Assembly (NCBI GenBank): GCA_028023455.1
Contig: JAQFVV010012507.1
Location: forward strand, 3,080,901-3,144,900
Origin: Epiperipatus broadwayi
Lineage: Eukaryota; Onychophora; Udeonychophora; Euonychophora; Peripatidae
Direction: 5' to 3'
DNA: 64,000 nt
The position numbers and the translations under genes were made by a program. Shown here in pieces: positions 1 through 10,929 of this stretch. The notes under the pieces were generated by a model that saw only the letters and a program-made list of their open reading frames with translations, was not told the origin of the DNA and made no database searches. Numbering within the stretch: position 1 is the first letter of the stretch; the number at the start of each line of letters is the position of its first letter.

Positions 1-347
1 TAACTAATAATTGGATAATGAAAAATGAATAGAGGTTTATATAATATGTGTTGTTATATTTAAGTATAATTATGGGCTTGTGTTAATTTTATATAGAGTT
101 GGTAGATGTCACTATGTATGCAGTATAGGTTATTTTTGTAATTAAGCCATATTGAAAAGGGCAAAAATTTAAAATTTGCTGAAAAGAGCTTTTATATGTT
201 TTATTTGTGATGATTATATGACTATATTACAGCTATTGTTATATATCATTTTGTTGTTAGTAAAGATATTTTATTATATCTATGATTTATTATTAAACAA
301 AAAAAAATTATTTTTAAAATTAATTAACAATCATCTATAACTATTCA

Positions 348-440
348 AGCACCCTTGGTGGTTTGGTGTAGTTGAGAGAGTTTGGGATCGAGACAGCCTA
401 GGTTCAGTTCTGGTGCTCGAATTTCTTATGAATACCCGAG
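348..440 (+). repeat. tRNA-derived SINE or tRNA pseudogene
   Basis: An A box TGGTGTAGTTG (364-374) fits the pol III consensus TRGYNNARNNG. A B-box-like GGTTCAGTTC (401-410) lies at tRNA-like spacing. The flanks AGCACC (348-353) and GGTGCT (412-417) would pair as an acceptor stem, so the 70-bp block folds roughly like a tRNA. The B box has one off-consensus base, the anticodon and T arms pair poorly, and no CCA or clean T-run terminator follows, so I read it as a SINE head or decayed tRNA. The sequence up to about 440 may be its short unrelated tail. Confidence 0.5.
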
Positions 441-840
441 CAATAAAAACATGCGTTTTTTAAAATCATTATTCAAGCTTATCATCATTTTTCAGCCTCA
501 TATGGTTTAATGTAGTGGTATAGATGATGATTCTGTAATTTATGGTAATACTTCCAGCTCCATGAAATTTCATATAAATTTTTAAGTAGTAATTCCTTCA
601 ATTATTATTTACATATTGTTTTTTTATTAATTCTTGGTTTTGCACAATCATTTATCCAATTTATTTCAACTATGTTACAAACATAAGATTTCCTGTCCAT
701 TAATCTACAAATTTGAACAATATTTTGATCACCCAATGATATTTAAATCTATAAATTAAGAGTTTTGTGGAACAGGTATAATGATATATAGATTCCTAAA
801 TTATAATATGTTTTTAACAATATCATTAAGATGCAATTAT

Positions 841-1240
841 CTGCCCAACATTCCACCTTCACTTGTGCTCATTTATTTGCTCATTCTTCTGTTTGACCAT
901 TTTCCCATTCAGTAATTCATTTTTTCTCTATATACCCAACTATTTACAATCCACCCACTACCTATTCTATTGACCATTCATTTATCCAATCATTTGTCTG
1001 TCTATCTATTCTATCTATTTACACAAATATAATATCTATGCATCATCACTGACCTAACCATTTTCTTAATTCCCTTGTTTAATTACCTATTCATTTTCTC
1101 AAGCATATGGTATTTTTACCTGCATTCTTATCCACCATGCCTCTACCATTTACTTCTTACATACCTATCTGATAATATTTCTGATTATCTATATTTCCAC
1201 CTCCCTCCCTATTTTTGCCATACACTTATTACTTACTTAT
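841..1240. repeat. G-poor degenerate CATT/CTAT-type low-complexity tract
   Basis: This ~400-bp stretch is rich in C and T with very few G. It is built from drifting four-base words such as CATT, TCCA, CTAT and CTGT, for example around 960-1030. It looks like an old tetranucleotide microsatellite that has decayed. No open frame or promoter motif stands out. Confidence 0.5.
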
Positions 1241-2649
1241 ATATCTAGGCTAGTATTTTCTAATCAGATTAATAATTAAAAGCAATGTACAAATTAGGAT
1301 ATTACAAACAAAGGTTTAACTTAAATTTCATTTTGAATATCAATACTTATTGTACTTTTTAGAACTCTCATAACAATACAAGAAATAATTTATTTCATTA
1401 TTAGTGAGAATTTGTTACCTCTACAACTGAATTTCTTTTCTCTAATTACTATTGATTTTTTAATTTGTAATATGAGATTTAGTTTTTTAATTTTTGTATT
1501 TTCATAATGTAGTTACATATAATATAAATTCTATTTCTCATATTTTGTTATTTTGAAATTACATTTATAAATTTGTCTATCATAAAAAGTCATAGAGGCT
1601 GATTTAACTTATAAAAATTCCTCACATCTGGTTGATTCTCCAGGCACCATATTGAATTTTTTTAAAAATTGACCTAAGACACAATTTTTACAATAACTTC
1701 AGTTTTTCATAATGTTAGAGCAAAAAACTTTACATTGATAGAAACTAGAAAAATAAAGGAAAACTATAAGGCAAAGATAAGTAGTGATTACCATTTAAAA
1801 AATTAGAAAAAAAATTCAAACATCTGACATAATTATTACTTTATTATTTGTTCATAATTTCTAATTCATCATTAACTAAGTTTAAATTACATCTTCAGTG
1901 ATAATTTCTTTGTATTCCTCACAAAATTATCTTTCAAACCACATATAATACTTCTTACCTGAGATAATTTATAGCTTCAGAATCTCCAAAAGTATTCACA
2001 TAAGAATTTTTTATTTTTATCTTGTACCCCAAAAGTTGATAAATCTCAAAGGCATCTATAACAAAAAGATTCATCCTAATAAAAGATACAAACAAATTAT
2101 TTCCAGAAGATGGATATGCATTTTTCATCATAGCAATTGGCTTCTTGTCTATCTAAAACTAGAAATTGTAGGTTACTGTTTGTATCACTATAAAATGAAT
2201 TTCATCTCATCATTTTATATTTTTTTGTGTACATGAGTAATGTTTATATTCTTTATGCACACCAGTGTAGTTATCTTAATATATTTATTGTCCCACATAG
2301 ATATAATTTATTTGCATATAGTTTATTTGTTAGCTATAGATTTGAAAACAATGTAATGCAAGATTGTGGCAAAACTACTGACTCCACAGCATGAGTCTCA
2401 AGGCATAGACAAAAATGATTCTTTGCCTGCATACAATTCCATGTGGTGTATGCATAACCATGTGGCTACCACTACACACACATCATTTGAAGTCTTACTT
2501 TATTGGTTTTAAGTGTTTATATTTTCACACATTACTATGCCCAGTAAATTTTGTGATTGCTTTATCAACTATAACCTTTCTGTATATTTGATTTTTAGTT
2601 TTTAAAATTTACATTGCACTGCTCTATATATGTAAATCATTATTTGTTA

Positions 2650-2960
2650 TAGAAACATGATGCAAGAACAAACACTACAAATGCAAACAAATTAATATAC
2701 CATTTATCAAATAATTTTAAAAAAATTAAAATATTAAAAATTAATAACTTAATGATTTTTGCAAAACAACTTTTGTTATACTTGAATTAGTATACTATAT
2801 ATTTACAATTAGACTCCAGGTATGTGAAATTGACTGTATTTCAAATATTTGTATAATAAAGAGCATAAATGATAGTACACACATCAATACAAATGCAAAC
2901 AAATTATCAAATAATTTTAAAAAATTTAAAAAATTAAAATTAATATCTTATGATATTCCA
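2650..2960. repeat. Degenerate direct repeat
   Basis: The phrase ACAAATGCAAACAAATTA followed by ATCAAATAATTTTAAAAAA occurs near 2678-2722 and again near 2890-2930, followed both times by A/T-rich runs and TTAATA. The copies are about 210 bp apart and look like a short old duplication. Function unknown. Confidence 0.45.
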
Positions 2961-4059
2961 TGATTACATTTATGTTGCATTGAAGGCCTTCATAACCAAA
3001 TTGTCAGTGTATTTTTAACCCATTATATTAGGGTTTTAAGAATGATAAAATTTTTCTGCCTTTATCGCCTCATGTAAACTGTCAAATTGACCAGAAAATA
3101 AAATAAAAAAATTCATTTAATTTTAAAAATAATTGTAAAAAATTCAAATTTTATCCAACATCAATCCAACATGTATCATTGCAACCAGAAAAGGCAGGAT
3201 AATTTAATGTTGGGATTTCTGTTGATGTCATGCTTATAGTTTTTGTGTAATTTAAAAAATAAAACAGACTTTCAAAAAATCCACTGTGACACATGACTGG
3301 CAAGCAGTGGAGATTCAAGCCAATATGCTACTTTTTAGAATTTTTTAGATTTTAATATGTTTTACTATTTTTTTAAAAGTTTTAATTTTTAATGTTTTAG
3401 AAAAGTGATTCATAAATTATAGAATAACTAACTAAAAATAAATTTATTTAAATGTGTTTTTATAATGTCTATGTTATTAACATCTGTGTTTAATTCATGA
3501 TTTAATTACATTAAACATTAGATTAATTTATGGTGGCTGCTTTAAATGATTATATATTAAAAACATTTTAATTATCATTTGATTTATGTTATTATCAGAT
3601 TTAATTAAAACTTATTGGAATTTTTTTATTTATTATTATTAATATCTTTTTGTATAAATAAAAGTTATGAATGCTGTGTTGTTTTCCAATTATTTCTAGT
3701 GACTTTTTGTATAAATAATAATTGTGACTGTTACATGACATTGTTCTATATCTCAGATGTTATTGCTTTTTTAATCTTTTGAAAGTAATGAAATGGTTTT
3801 AAAAAGATTTATTGCAGTTTTTCTTATATTTATTATTAAAAATAAGAATGTTATATTTAGACAACTTCTTTTTGGATTCTGGATTTACAATATGCTTATG
3901 ATTATGCTATTTTTTCCAGTTCAAAGAACGATTTACATTAACACACTTAATGTTTTGATTACAATATAAGCTGTTTATTTTTATCAGCCAGTAGAAGAAG
4001 AAAAATGCTTAGTCACTTTTAATTTGGATAATTATTAACTTATGAATATAAACTATTTT

Positions 4060-4325
4060 AAAGACCTTAGTATTTTTATTAGTAGAAACATGAACTTAGA
4101 TCTCAAAGTACAACACAGACTCCAATGTATTCCTGCTGTTTTTAAAAAATTAAAAAGAAATAGAGTATTTAATCACAGAGAACAACTAAGTTACTTTATA
4201 TAGAACTATTATTCTACCTAATTTATTGTATGGCAGTGAAACTGGGACACTAGCAGCACATTATAAAAAGAGTTAATAAAGTTTCATTTAAGAACACTGT
4301 GTAAGATTTTTACAATATATAAAAC
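4060..4325 (+). pseudogene. Non-LTR reverse transcriptase C-terminal remnant
   Basis: Translation from 4060 is open for 47 codons. It reads like the region after the RT palm of RTE/'craniofacial development protein 2-like' LINEs: a Ser-rich 'LSIFISRNMNLD' strand segment, an 'AVFKKLKRNRVFNHREQLS' helix, then a stop at 4201. A +1 shift continues with IILPNLLYGSETGTLAAHYK, close to the very common 'VLPTLLYGSETWT' block of these elements, followed by more stops. The match rests on motif order and spacing recalled from the family, not on a search. No 5' RT motifs or 3' tail could be joined to it; the trinucleotide array 550 bp downstream may be unrelated. It is a dead fragment, strongly diverged. 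Confidence 0.6.
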
Positions 4326-4866
4326 CAATCAATGTGCTTTTCAATTTTTTTAGATAAAGTACAATAGAATTTGCTATTGTAAACTTACACTTTTAGTAAA
4401 ATGGTTGAATAATGCAAGGTTTTTCAAAAAGTGTGTTTTATGATAAATTTAAGCATGGTTTTTATGGGAGAACCAGACCTAGTTTGTGTTGTCAAAATTA
4501 TCTGAAAAACATTCTAAAAAATGCAATGCCAATTTTTTTATTGGGAAGATATGGAAGGGGCATAGAAACAATGGAGGACTACAATTTGACATGATGTTAA
4601 AGTACTTTAAAATTGTTTTTATTGAAAAACTACAATTAGATATAGTGTTGAAGTATTTCAGAAATAAAAGTTGTATGCTAAAGAAATTAAATGACAACAT
4701 GACAAAATATCAGATTTGAAGAAAAATAGACCATCATATTCTATATTTGGAATTACTTGAGATTCACAAATGGACTTGTAACAAAACTTCTTTCTAGAAT
4801 AGTTTTTTTCTTCTATCCATTTTTTATTTGGAGTTTATTAATGTCTGATTTTACTTCTTCTTTTTC

Positions 4867-5142
<276 letters not shown>

Positions 5143-5273
5143 TCTTGTTTAGTTGCTATAGGAGTTATAATCATAAAAATGTTAATTGTTTCCCTTAATA
5201 ACAGTTTTTCTGATAGCATGTGAAATGTAAATCTATTGTGTTGGCTTCGAATATCATCACAAGCTTTATTCAA

Positions 5274-5369
5274 TAGCATGGATCTAATTGACAATTTAAA
5301 GACCAGGTTGGATATTATCAATTACTTTTCTTTAGAAAAGATATATTATATATAGCACGAATCTAATTG

Positions 5370-5409
<40 letters not shown>
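5274..5409. repeat. 79-bp direct repeat ending in (AT)n
   Basis: AGCATGGATCTAATTGACAAT (5275 on) recurs as AGCACGAATCTAATTGACAAT (5354 on), and the second copy runs straight into a ~37-bp AT dinucleotide array (5373-5409). This looks like a local duplication plus dinucleotide expansion. Confidence 0.6.
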
Positions 5410-5412
<3 letters not shown>

Positions 5413-5760
5413 TGAACTTTTATTCTACCTTTTTTATTTAATAGTGAACACTTGGCAAAATCTGGCTATTGAACTTTAATTTGCCAATTGATTTTATCAT
5501 ACAATACTATGTATTTTTTTTCTTGATTAATAAAGTTTTTTTTTGATAAAAAAAACTCAGCATTATTCTGTTTTTTTTTAAAGCAATAGTAATGATGATA
5601 ATTTTTAATAAATATTATGTTTTTTAAAAAATTCAGTTTAATACAAAAAACTCAATAGATACTTTTTCATAAAAATAAAAAAAATTACAAGACATAGTAA
5701 ATCATTAATTTTCTTGTCGGTGTTGGCTCTTTGTTTTTTTACATAACTGACCTTTAGATG

Positions 5761-5992
5761 GCGTTCTACCAAAAACACCATCAAGCATATGTTTGTTTAC
5801 ATAAATGTCAGAGCAAGCATTCACTTTCTCTAACTTTAGTTCCACCTTCAGATCATGATTTCAAGTTATTTGCTATCATCAGTGAAGGACAGAAATAAGA
5901 AACTAGATCTAAACACAAACTCTGAGCGTTTATGTAACAGTTTCTATTCAGCTTGCAAGCATGAACACTTGACGGTGTTTTTGGTAGAACAC
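5761..5992. mobile_element. Short inverted-repeat element (MITE-like)
   Basis: The left end, GCGTTCTACCAAAAACACCA from 5761, is matched in inverted orientation by GGTGTTTTTGGTAGAACAC at 5974-5992. The arms are about 25 bp with one or two mismatches. The 180-bp interior has no coding capacity. Flanking bases do not give a clear target-site duplication, so the superfamily is unassigned. Confidence 0.6.
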
Positions 5993-6984
5993 TCATATAT
6001 TGTCATAAATACAAGCATTAGCAAGTTTTAACTTGCTTTTTGTTTTTCATAACTGATCTTTGTAAATACTCACCAGATCTATAATTTTTATTACTTTGAC
6101 ATCTTATCATTTCAAATATTAATCACAATTAAATGACATTTGGCCACAGCATTTGTTTACTCTTAAAAAAATAATAACTGAGTTCAGGTCATGCTATTTT
6201 AAATAGCATGATGAAAAGTTACTATAATATATATATAAAATTAAAAATTAAAATTGGTAGATTATGCTGAGAATATTCTCAGAAAAGTCTTCTAGTTTTA
6301 AGTGATATGCTAAAAAAAAAATTGCAATAGCAATATATGACATCCCAAAATAAATAGATTTGTTTAATATTTGTAATGAAGAAAAGAGAGAAAATAAAAG
6401 AATACAATATTTATTAGTATGAGCAAAATAAAATATTTTTAAGAAGATCATTAATATAAAAGTGTTTGCTTTAAATCGACTGTTAAATTATAATTCAATC
6501 AATGCCCAACAAGACTATCTAATTTGTCAATCAAAACAATACTTTTTCAGTGACCATTTTGTTAGATACAAAACTTTAAATGAAGCAATAATTGACAACT
6601 TTTTATAAAACAAAATTCAACAACTGAACCTGAAGACACTGAATAAATTATTTTAAACAAAACACAAATTTTGTTAAAGCTATTTGTCAAAATAAACACA
6701 TTCTTCTTATTGGCTGTATTCTTGAATTATTGGAGAAAAGTCTTTTCAAGAGAAAAATTACATTACATTTCTTATAGTCTTATTTTTTTATCCCTATTAG
6801 CTATTATGAGAGTTATGAGGAGACTACTCTGTTTAAATCTCAGAATGTATAGTTATGATTATAGTAGTTATTAGTAAATTCTTCAATCAAGCCTTTTGGG
6901 TAATTCTATAGATGTTAAGCAATTAAATAATAAAAGTGTAATTTATTGATATTCAAATCATCACTTCTATAAATGTTTTTTTTT
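5993..6984. other. AT-rich DNA, nothing recognised
   Basis: No element, RNA gene or credible coding sequence is seen. Small open frames on either strand are not supported by any motif. Confidence 0.6.
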
Positions 6985-7082
6985 TCTCATGTGTCAAAGC
7001 ATCGGCCGGGAAGCGAACCTGCAAACCCGGGACAACTACTTGTAAGACATCTGTGCTGACCACTTGACCAGACTTTACTCCT
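6971..7082 (-). repeat. tRNA-derived SINE, copy 1
   Basis: Read on the minus strand, the A box TGGTCAAGTGG (7070-7060) is a perfect TRGYNNARNNG match, followed about 40 bp later by GGTTCGCTTCC (7019-7009), a B box with one mismatch. The extended gap between the anticodon-like region and the B box resembles the long variable arm of Leu/Ser tRNAs. A short A-rich 3' tail follows. Related copies lie at 24903-25017 (minus) and 63740-63820 (plus), which makes this a SINE family rather than a single tRNA pseudogene. Confidence 0.7.
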
Positions 7083-8220
7083 AACTATAATGAAAAAAAA
7101 TATTTCTTAAACTTTCTTAATTAACTATGATTTGTCCATTTTTTGTTGGTTAACTACTACAAAAGGCTACAGACTTTTATCACGATTTAAAAATCAAATT
7201 TATATGTATAATACTTATTTTGCATTTACAATTAATATCTATGCTTCTGTATATATTAATTAATATCATTATGTTCTAACTCTTCTGTTTTATACTGATA
7301 TAAGCATTTTATTTATAAATAAACTTATATATATATATAATACAATTAATTTAGTTAATATTCTTGTCTTGTTATATAAAAGAATTCTTGATTAAAAGTC
7401 TAAGCATAAACAGGAGAAGATATTTATATAATACAAAAAAAGATTTTAAAAGTTTTTTTTTTTAAAAAAAAAAAATTATTCTACCATAACTTTATAAATT
7501 GGATTTTAATTTGTAATTGATATTAAGTCTTAAAAAAAGTACAACATTTATAAAAAAACATTTTTCAATGAGAAAATTCCAAAAGGAAAAAAAAGCTAAA
7601 TAAAGATTAAATAAAAATATGAATGGCATTAAAATATGACAATACAATAGAATGCAAATATCTAAAAGTTCTAAAATTTAAAATAATTAAAAGAAAAAAA
7701 CAATTTATTTTAAATTATTAAGATAAGAATGGCTGTGAAGTGAAATTAATATAGTATATTAAAAACAATGTTTATTAAGATACGACTTTATAATAATAAC
7801 ATAACAATAAACCCAATACTACTATATTGTTTTGTGCTTTATTGAAGCTATGATTGGTAGATATTATTAATATTTATCGCTCTAGCATTCAGTATTTATT
7901 TTCAGGTAACTCTTTTAAATTAACTTTTAAAAAAAAATCGAAAATAACTGTCATAAATACTGAATCTACTTTCTTTCAATGTTAAATTAAATTATTGGAC
8001 ACTCATTAAGAAATAAATGAGCAAGAAATATAATTTTTAATTTGGATTCAAATATCTTAATCGTATTATTTACAAACATTTACAAAAACTATATATTGAT
8101 ATTGAGTTCAAGTTTTTGTTTTTAATAAAAGTTCAATATTTGTCTGAAGGTTTGTAATGATGGTATATTATAAGATGTGATATGTAGGACTATTTCCATC
8201 ATTTGTGAGTGAATGTTGAA
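7083..8220. other. AT-rich DNA, nothing recognised
   Basis: Contains poly-A/T runs and short AT arrays (about 7327-7341). No reading frame, inverted repeat or tRNA-like structure stands out. Confidence 0.6.
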
Positions 8221-8227
8221 TGTATAG

Positions 8228-8478
8228 AAAATTTTAAACTTTATTTAAACTTTCCAAATACAAACAACTTGTTAGTAATAACACAGAAATAGACAATACA
8301 GGTTAGTAATTACACAATGTTTTGAGTAGTATTATTCTCCACTCTTCTTCAGGTGTTGCTGGCCTATATGCACAGTGACAATATTCACTTAGAAGTTGAA
8401 CTTACACCTTTAGATTCTTGAATATCGAATTTAAGACAAATGCTCTACCAACTGAGCTATTCTGTCAAAGGCAACATA
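8228..8478 (-). repeat. tRNA-derived SINE, second family
   Basis: On the minus strand the head has TAGCTCAGTTGGT (8459-8447), the classic tRNA D-arm/A-box sequence, and a B-box-like AGTTCAACTTCT (8402-8391). The non-tRNA body follows (GCCAGCAACACCTGAAGAAG, about 8363-8344) and ends in a segment with AGTTTAAATAAAGTTTAAAA near 8250-8231. That 3' segment recurs at 10503-10560, so the family is dispersed. Flanking sequences TATAG..AGAAATTT and TATAGAAAATTT are similar and may be a decayed target duplication. Confidence 0.65.
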
Positions 8479-9124
8479 TAGTAGAAATTTGATATATTTA
8501 TATATGAGGGTTGGTTCAAAACCTCGTGAGTTCTTCAATTTTTTTCTTCACTGCAACATTTGCTTATCATACATTTTTTAAAATAAAAGACATTTCAAAA
8601 AAATATAAATGTAAACATCAAAGGATTTATTTTTATTGATTATTATGAAAATATTTTGTAAAACTATTTATAAATATTTAAATTTTAGAAATTAGCGGTT
8701 TCTTTGTGATTTGATCAGAACAATGATGGAAGTATTGTGCACATTAGTTTACATCTTTAGGATCAAAGAACGAACCAATCAAAAAACAAATAAAATGTAG
8801 CTAGCATTTTCTGTGAAGATTTCTCTGTGATTAATAACTTCAGATTTTTTAAAGTAATGATTTAGTATTTATGTTAACTCAGATTTTTATTAGAAAATTG
8901 AATTTAAAGGGGGAAAATGACATAAATGATTGAAAAAAATATTTTTGTTTTTTTATATATGTAAAAAATTGTTTTCAGTGTGTTAAAGATGATTGAAATA
9001 TTTAGTAAGTTTATTACTAGTAATTCCAGTTTACCATCACCTTGAGTGTTTTTGAAATTTATTTACTTTATATAGCATGGCAATTGTTACAATTTAAAAT
9101 AAACAACAATATATTTTATTTATA
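8479..9124. other. AT-rich DNA, nothing firmly recognised
   Basis: GAGGGTTGGTTCAAAA near 8507 and GAACGAACCAATC near 8769 are weakly inverted with respect to each other, but too short and imperfect to support a transposon. Confidence 0.5.
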
Positions 9125-10118
9125 CACCTGGGTCTCGTTTTATGCGGATTATTTTAATGTGATTTTGAAGTTATGCGATCCATGTTTCTTCTTAATATCT
9201 TTCATATTTCACTATAATTATTAAATATCAAGAAATTTAAATTATTAATAACTTATTTTGACTTGGAATACTTTTTTTTTTCAAAAATATAACGTTATAT
9301 CAGCAGCTAACATGAATATGGCCTGAAGCTGTATTTAGAATTTTAGCTTTTATGTAAATAACCTACTTATACTAATGAATAAATAATAATAATAATAATA
9401 ATAATAATACATTTATACTTACATATAAAAATATTGCAATAAATATTCAAAAAATTTAAACTTTTAAACCATATTTTGTTATATATAACAGAAATAAATA
9501 ATCTTTTAGATTTTTAAAATAAAAAACGAAGATTTTATAAACTGAAAAAAAAAATTCTAATGATAATGTATAATATTTTTGTTTTGATTGCATCTCATTT
9601 TTTTAATCTAGAAACAGAAAACTATTAACACAGCATAAGACTAAAAGTGGCACTAGTTGTACATCACATCACGAATAACAATAGAGTGGTTAACAGGTTT
9701 CTCTGGGCATAATTGCTGAGAGATTTTTGACTTCGTTTAAGGAGAAGCTACAATACATCACATCACATAGAGTCTGATTTCTTTTCAGTTTACAAATGAA
9801 TGCTAGCAGTAATAATTAAAATATGTATGAAAAATGTAAAATTAAATACTGTAGTTAATAAAAAAAGTAAAAAAAGTTTGTCTTGTATTAATTTTTTTCA
9901 AATATTTGAAATTTTTTATTAGTCATACTTTATTTGCTTATTTTTATAATGTGAATTTTAAAGTAATTTTTCATTGTTGCTTTGCTTTTATGCGAATTCT
10001 GAAAAATAGAGCACCTATCCCCTATTTTGCAAGGTATGTTAAGTCTATTTTTGTGCGATTTTTTTTTAATGCGGGTTTTCTGTGGAACCTATCTACTGCA
10101 TAAAATGAGACCCAGGTG
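9125..10118. mobile_element. pogo/Tigger-like DNA transposon, internally deleted
   Basis: The ends are inverted repeats: CACCTGGGTCTCGTTTTATG from 9125, and CATAAAATGAGACCCAGGTG at 10099-10118. Both ends are flanked by TA (9123-9124 and 10119-10120), the target duplication of Tc1/mariner-pogo elements. Sub-terminal motifs with TTATGCG words occur at both sides, and the 'C..GGGTCTCGTTTTATGCGG' type of end resembles Tigger/pogo families. No DDE transposase frame is visible in the 994 bp, and part of the interior is a LINE 3' fragment (9661-9768). It is a non-autonomous copy. Confidence 0.7.
9661..9768 (+). mobile_element. Family B LINE 3'-end fragment
   Basis: The segment containing TAACAGGTTTCTCTGGGCAT and GACTTCGTTTAAGGAGAAGC matches, on the opposite strand, the 3' end of the family B LINE at 22190-22300 almost base for base. 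It ends in ACATCACATCACAT, and the same phrase ACATCACATCAC also lies directly on its 5' side (9661-9672). It is a severely 5'-truncated insertion whose flank equals its own tail repeat. It sits inside the pogo-like element, so it is younger than that element. Confidence 0.7.
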
Positions 10119-10502
10119 TACTCTAAAACCTTTTTTTTTTAAAAAAATATTTTCTTTGGTAAATACTAATTTAAATTAAGATTTATGAATTTTGAGTTCT
10201 ATTATTTTTATTTTTATAATAAAATGATGTAAATTCTTTTTTTAAAAAAAAAATATTTCAAGCAATTTTATTTTATTTTAGCTGAACTTACAAACAAAAA
10301 AGTAAAATAAAATAAATTTGTTTGAAAAATGCAAAAAAAAAAAGCAAAAAATAAAACAAACAAACAAAAAAGTATTCTATTAAATTAATCAACAAAGAAA
10401 TAGTAAAAATATTAAGTTGTATATTTTGGTAATATATTAGAAGTAGTTTCTAGTTAGATTATTTACATCATCTAATTAAACTTTTAAATGTTTTTTTTTT
10501 AA

Positions 10503-10562
10503 AAAATTCAAACTTTATTTAAATTTTTCCAAATATGTTCAACTTTTAGTAATAATTGGTAA
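10503..10562 (-). repeat. SINE 3'-end fragment
   Basis: The stretch with AAACTTTATTTAAATTTTTC and a TTCAACTTTTAGTAATAA-like continuation matches the 3' part of the SINE at 8228-8290 in the same orientation. The tRNA head is missing, so this is a truncated copy or the end of a partner LINE sharing the same 3' sequence. Confidence 0.45.
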
Positions 10563-10633
10563 AAAAGAAAAAGTAAAAAATAAAAAAAAATTGCTTGCAC
10601 GGTAATGATAAATAATTTTCCAATTAATATATA

Positions 10634-10821
<188 letters not shown>

Positions 10822-10929
10822 CAAAGCAAATTTTATTGAGTATCAATTGGTTACATCAAATAAGGTTAACTAGGGGTACACATACTTATACAAAAATTAT
10901 TTTTAATATTGGTTTAGTCTTTGATTCTG

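Larger units (their letters stand above)
441..4029. other. AT-rich DNA without recognisable genes
   Basis: Only short chance open frames occur here, none with a recognisable motif. Two sub-blocks within it (841-1240 and 2650-2960) are listed separately. No tRNA-like or terminal-inverted-repeat structure was recognised in the rest. Confidence 0.6.

Noticed and set aside
5870-5905. Second hammerhead-like motif on the minus strand (CTGATGATAGC...TTGAAATC)
   Set aside because: The segment between CTGATGA and GAAA cannot form stem II.
8507-8785. Mariner-like MITE (GAGGGTTGGTTC / GAACGAACC)
   Set aside because: The inverted match is short and imperfect, with no TA duplication that could be defined.
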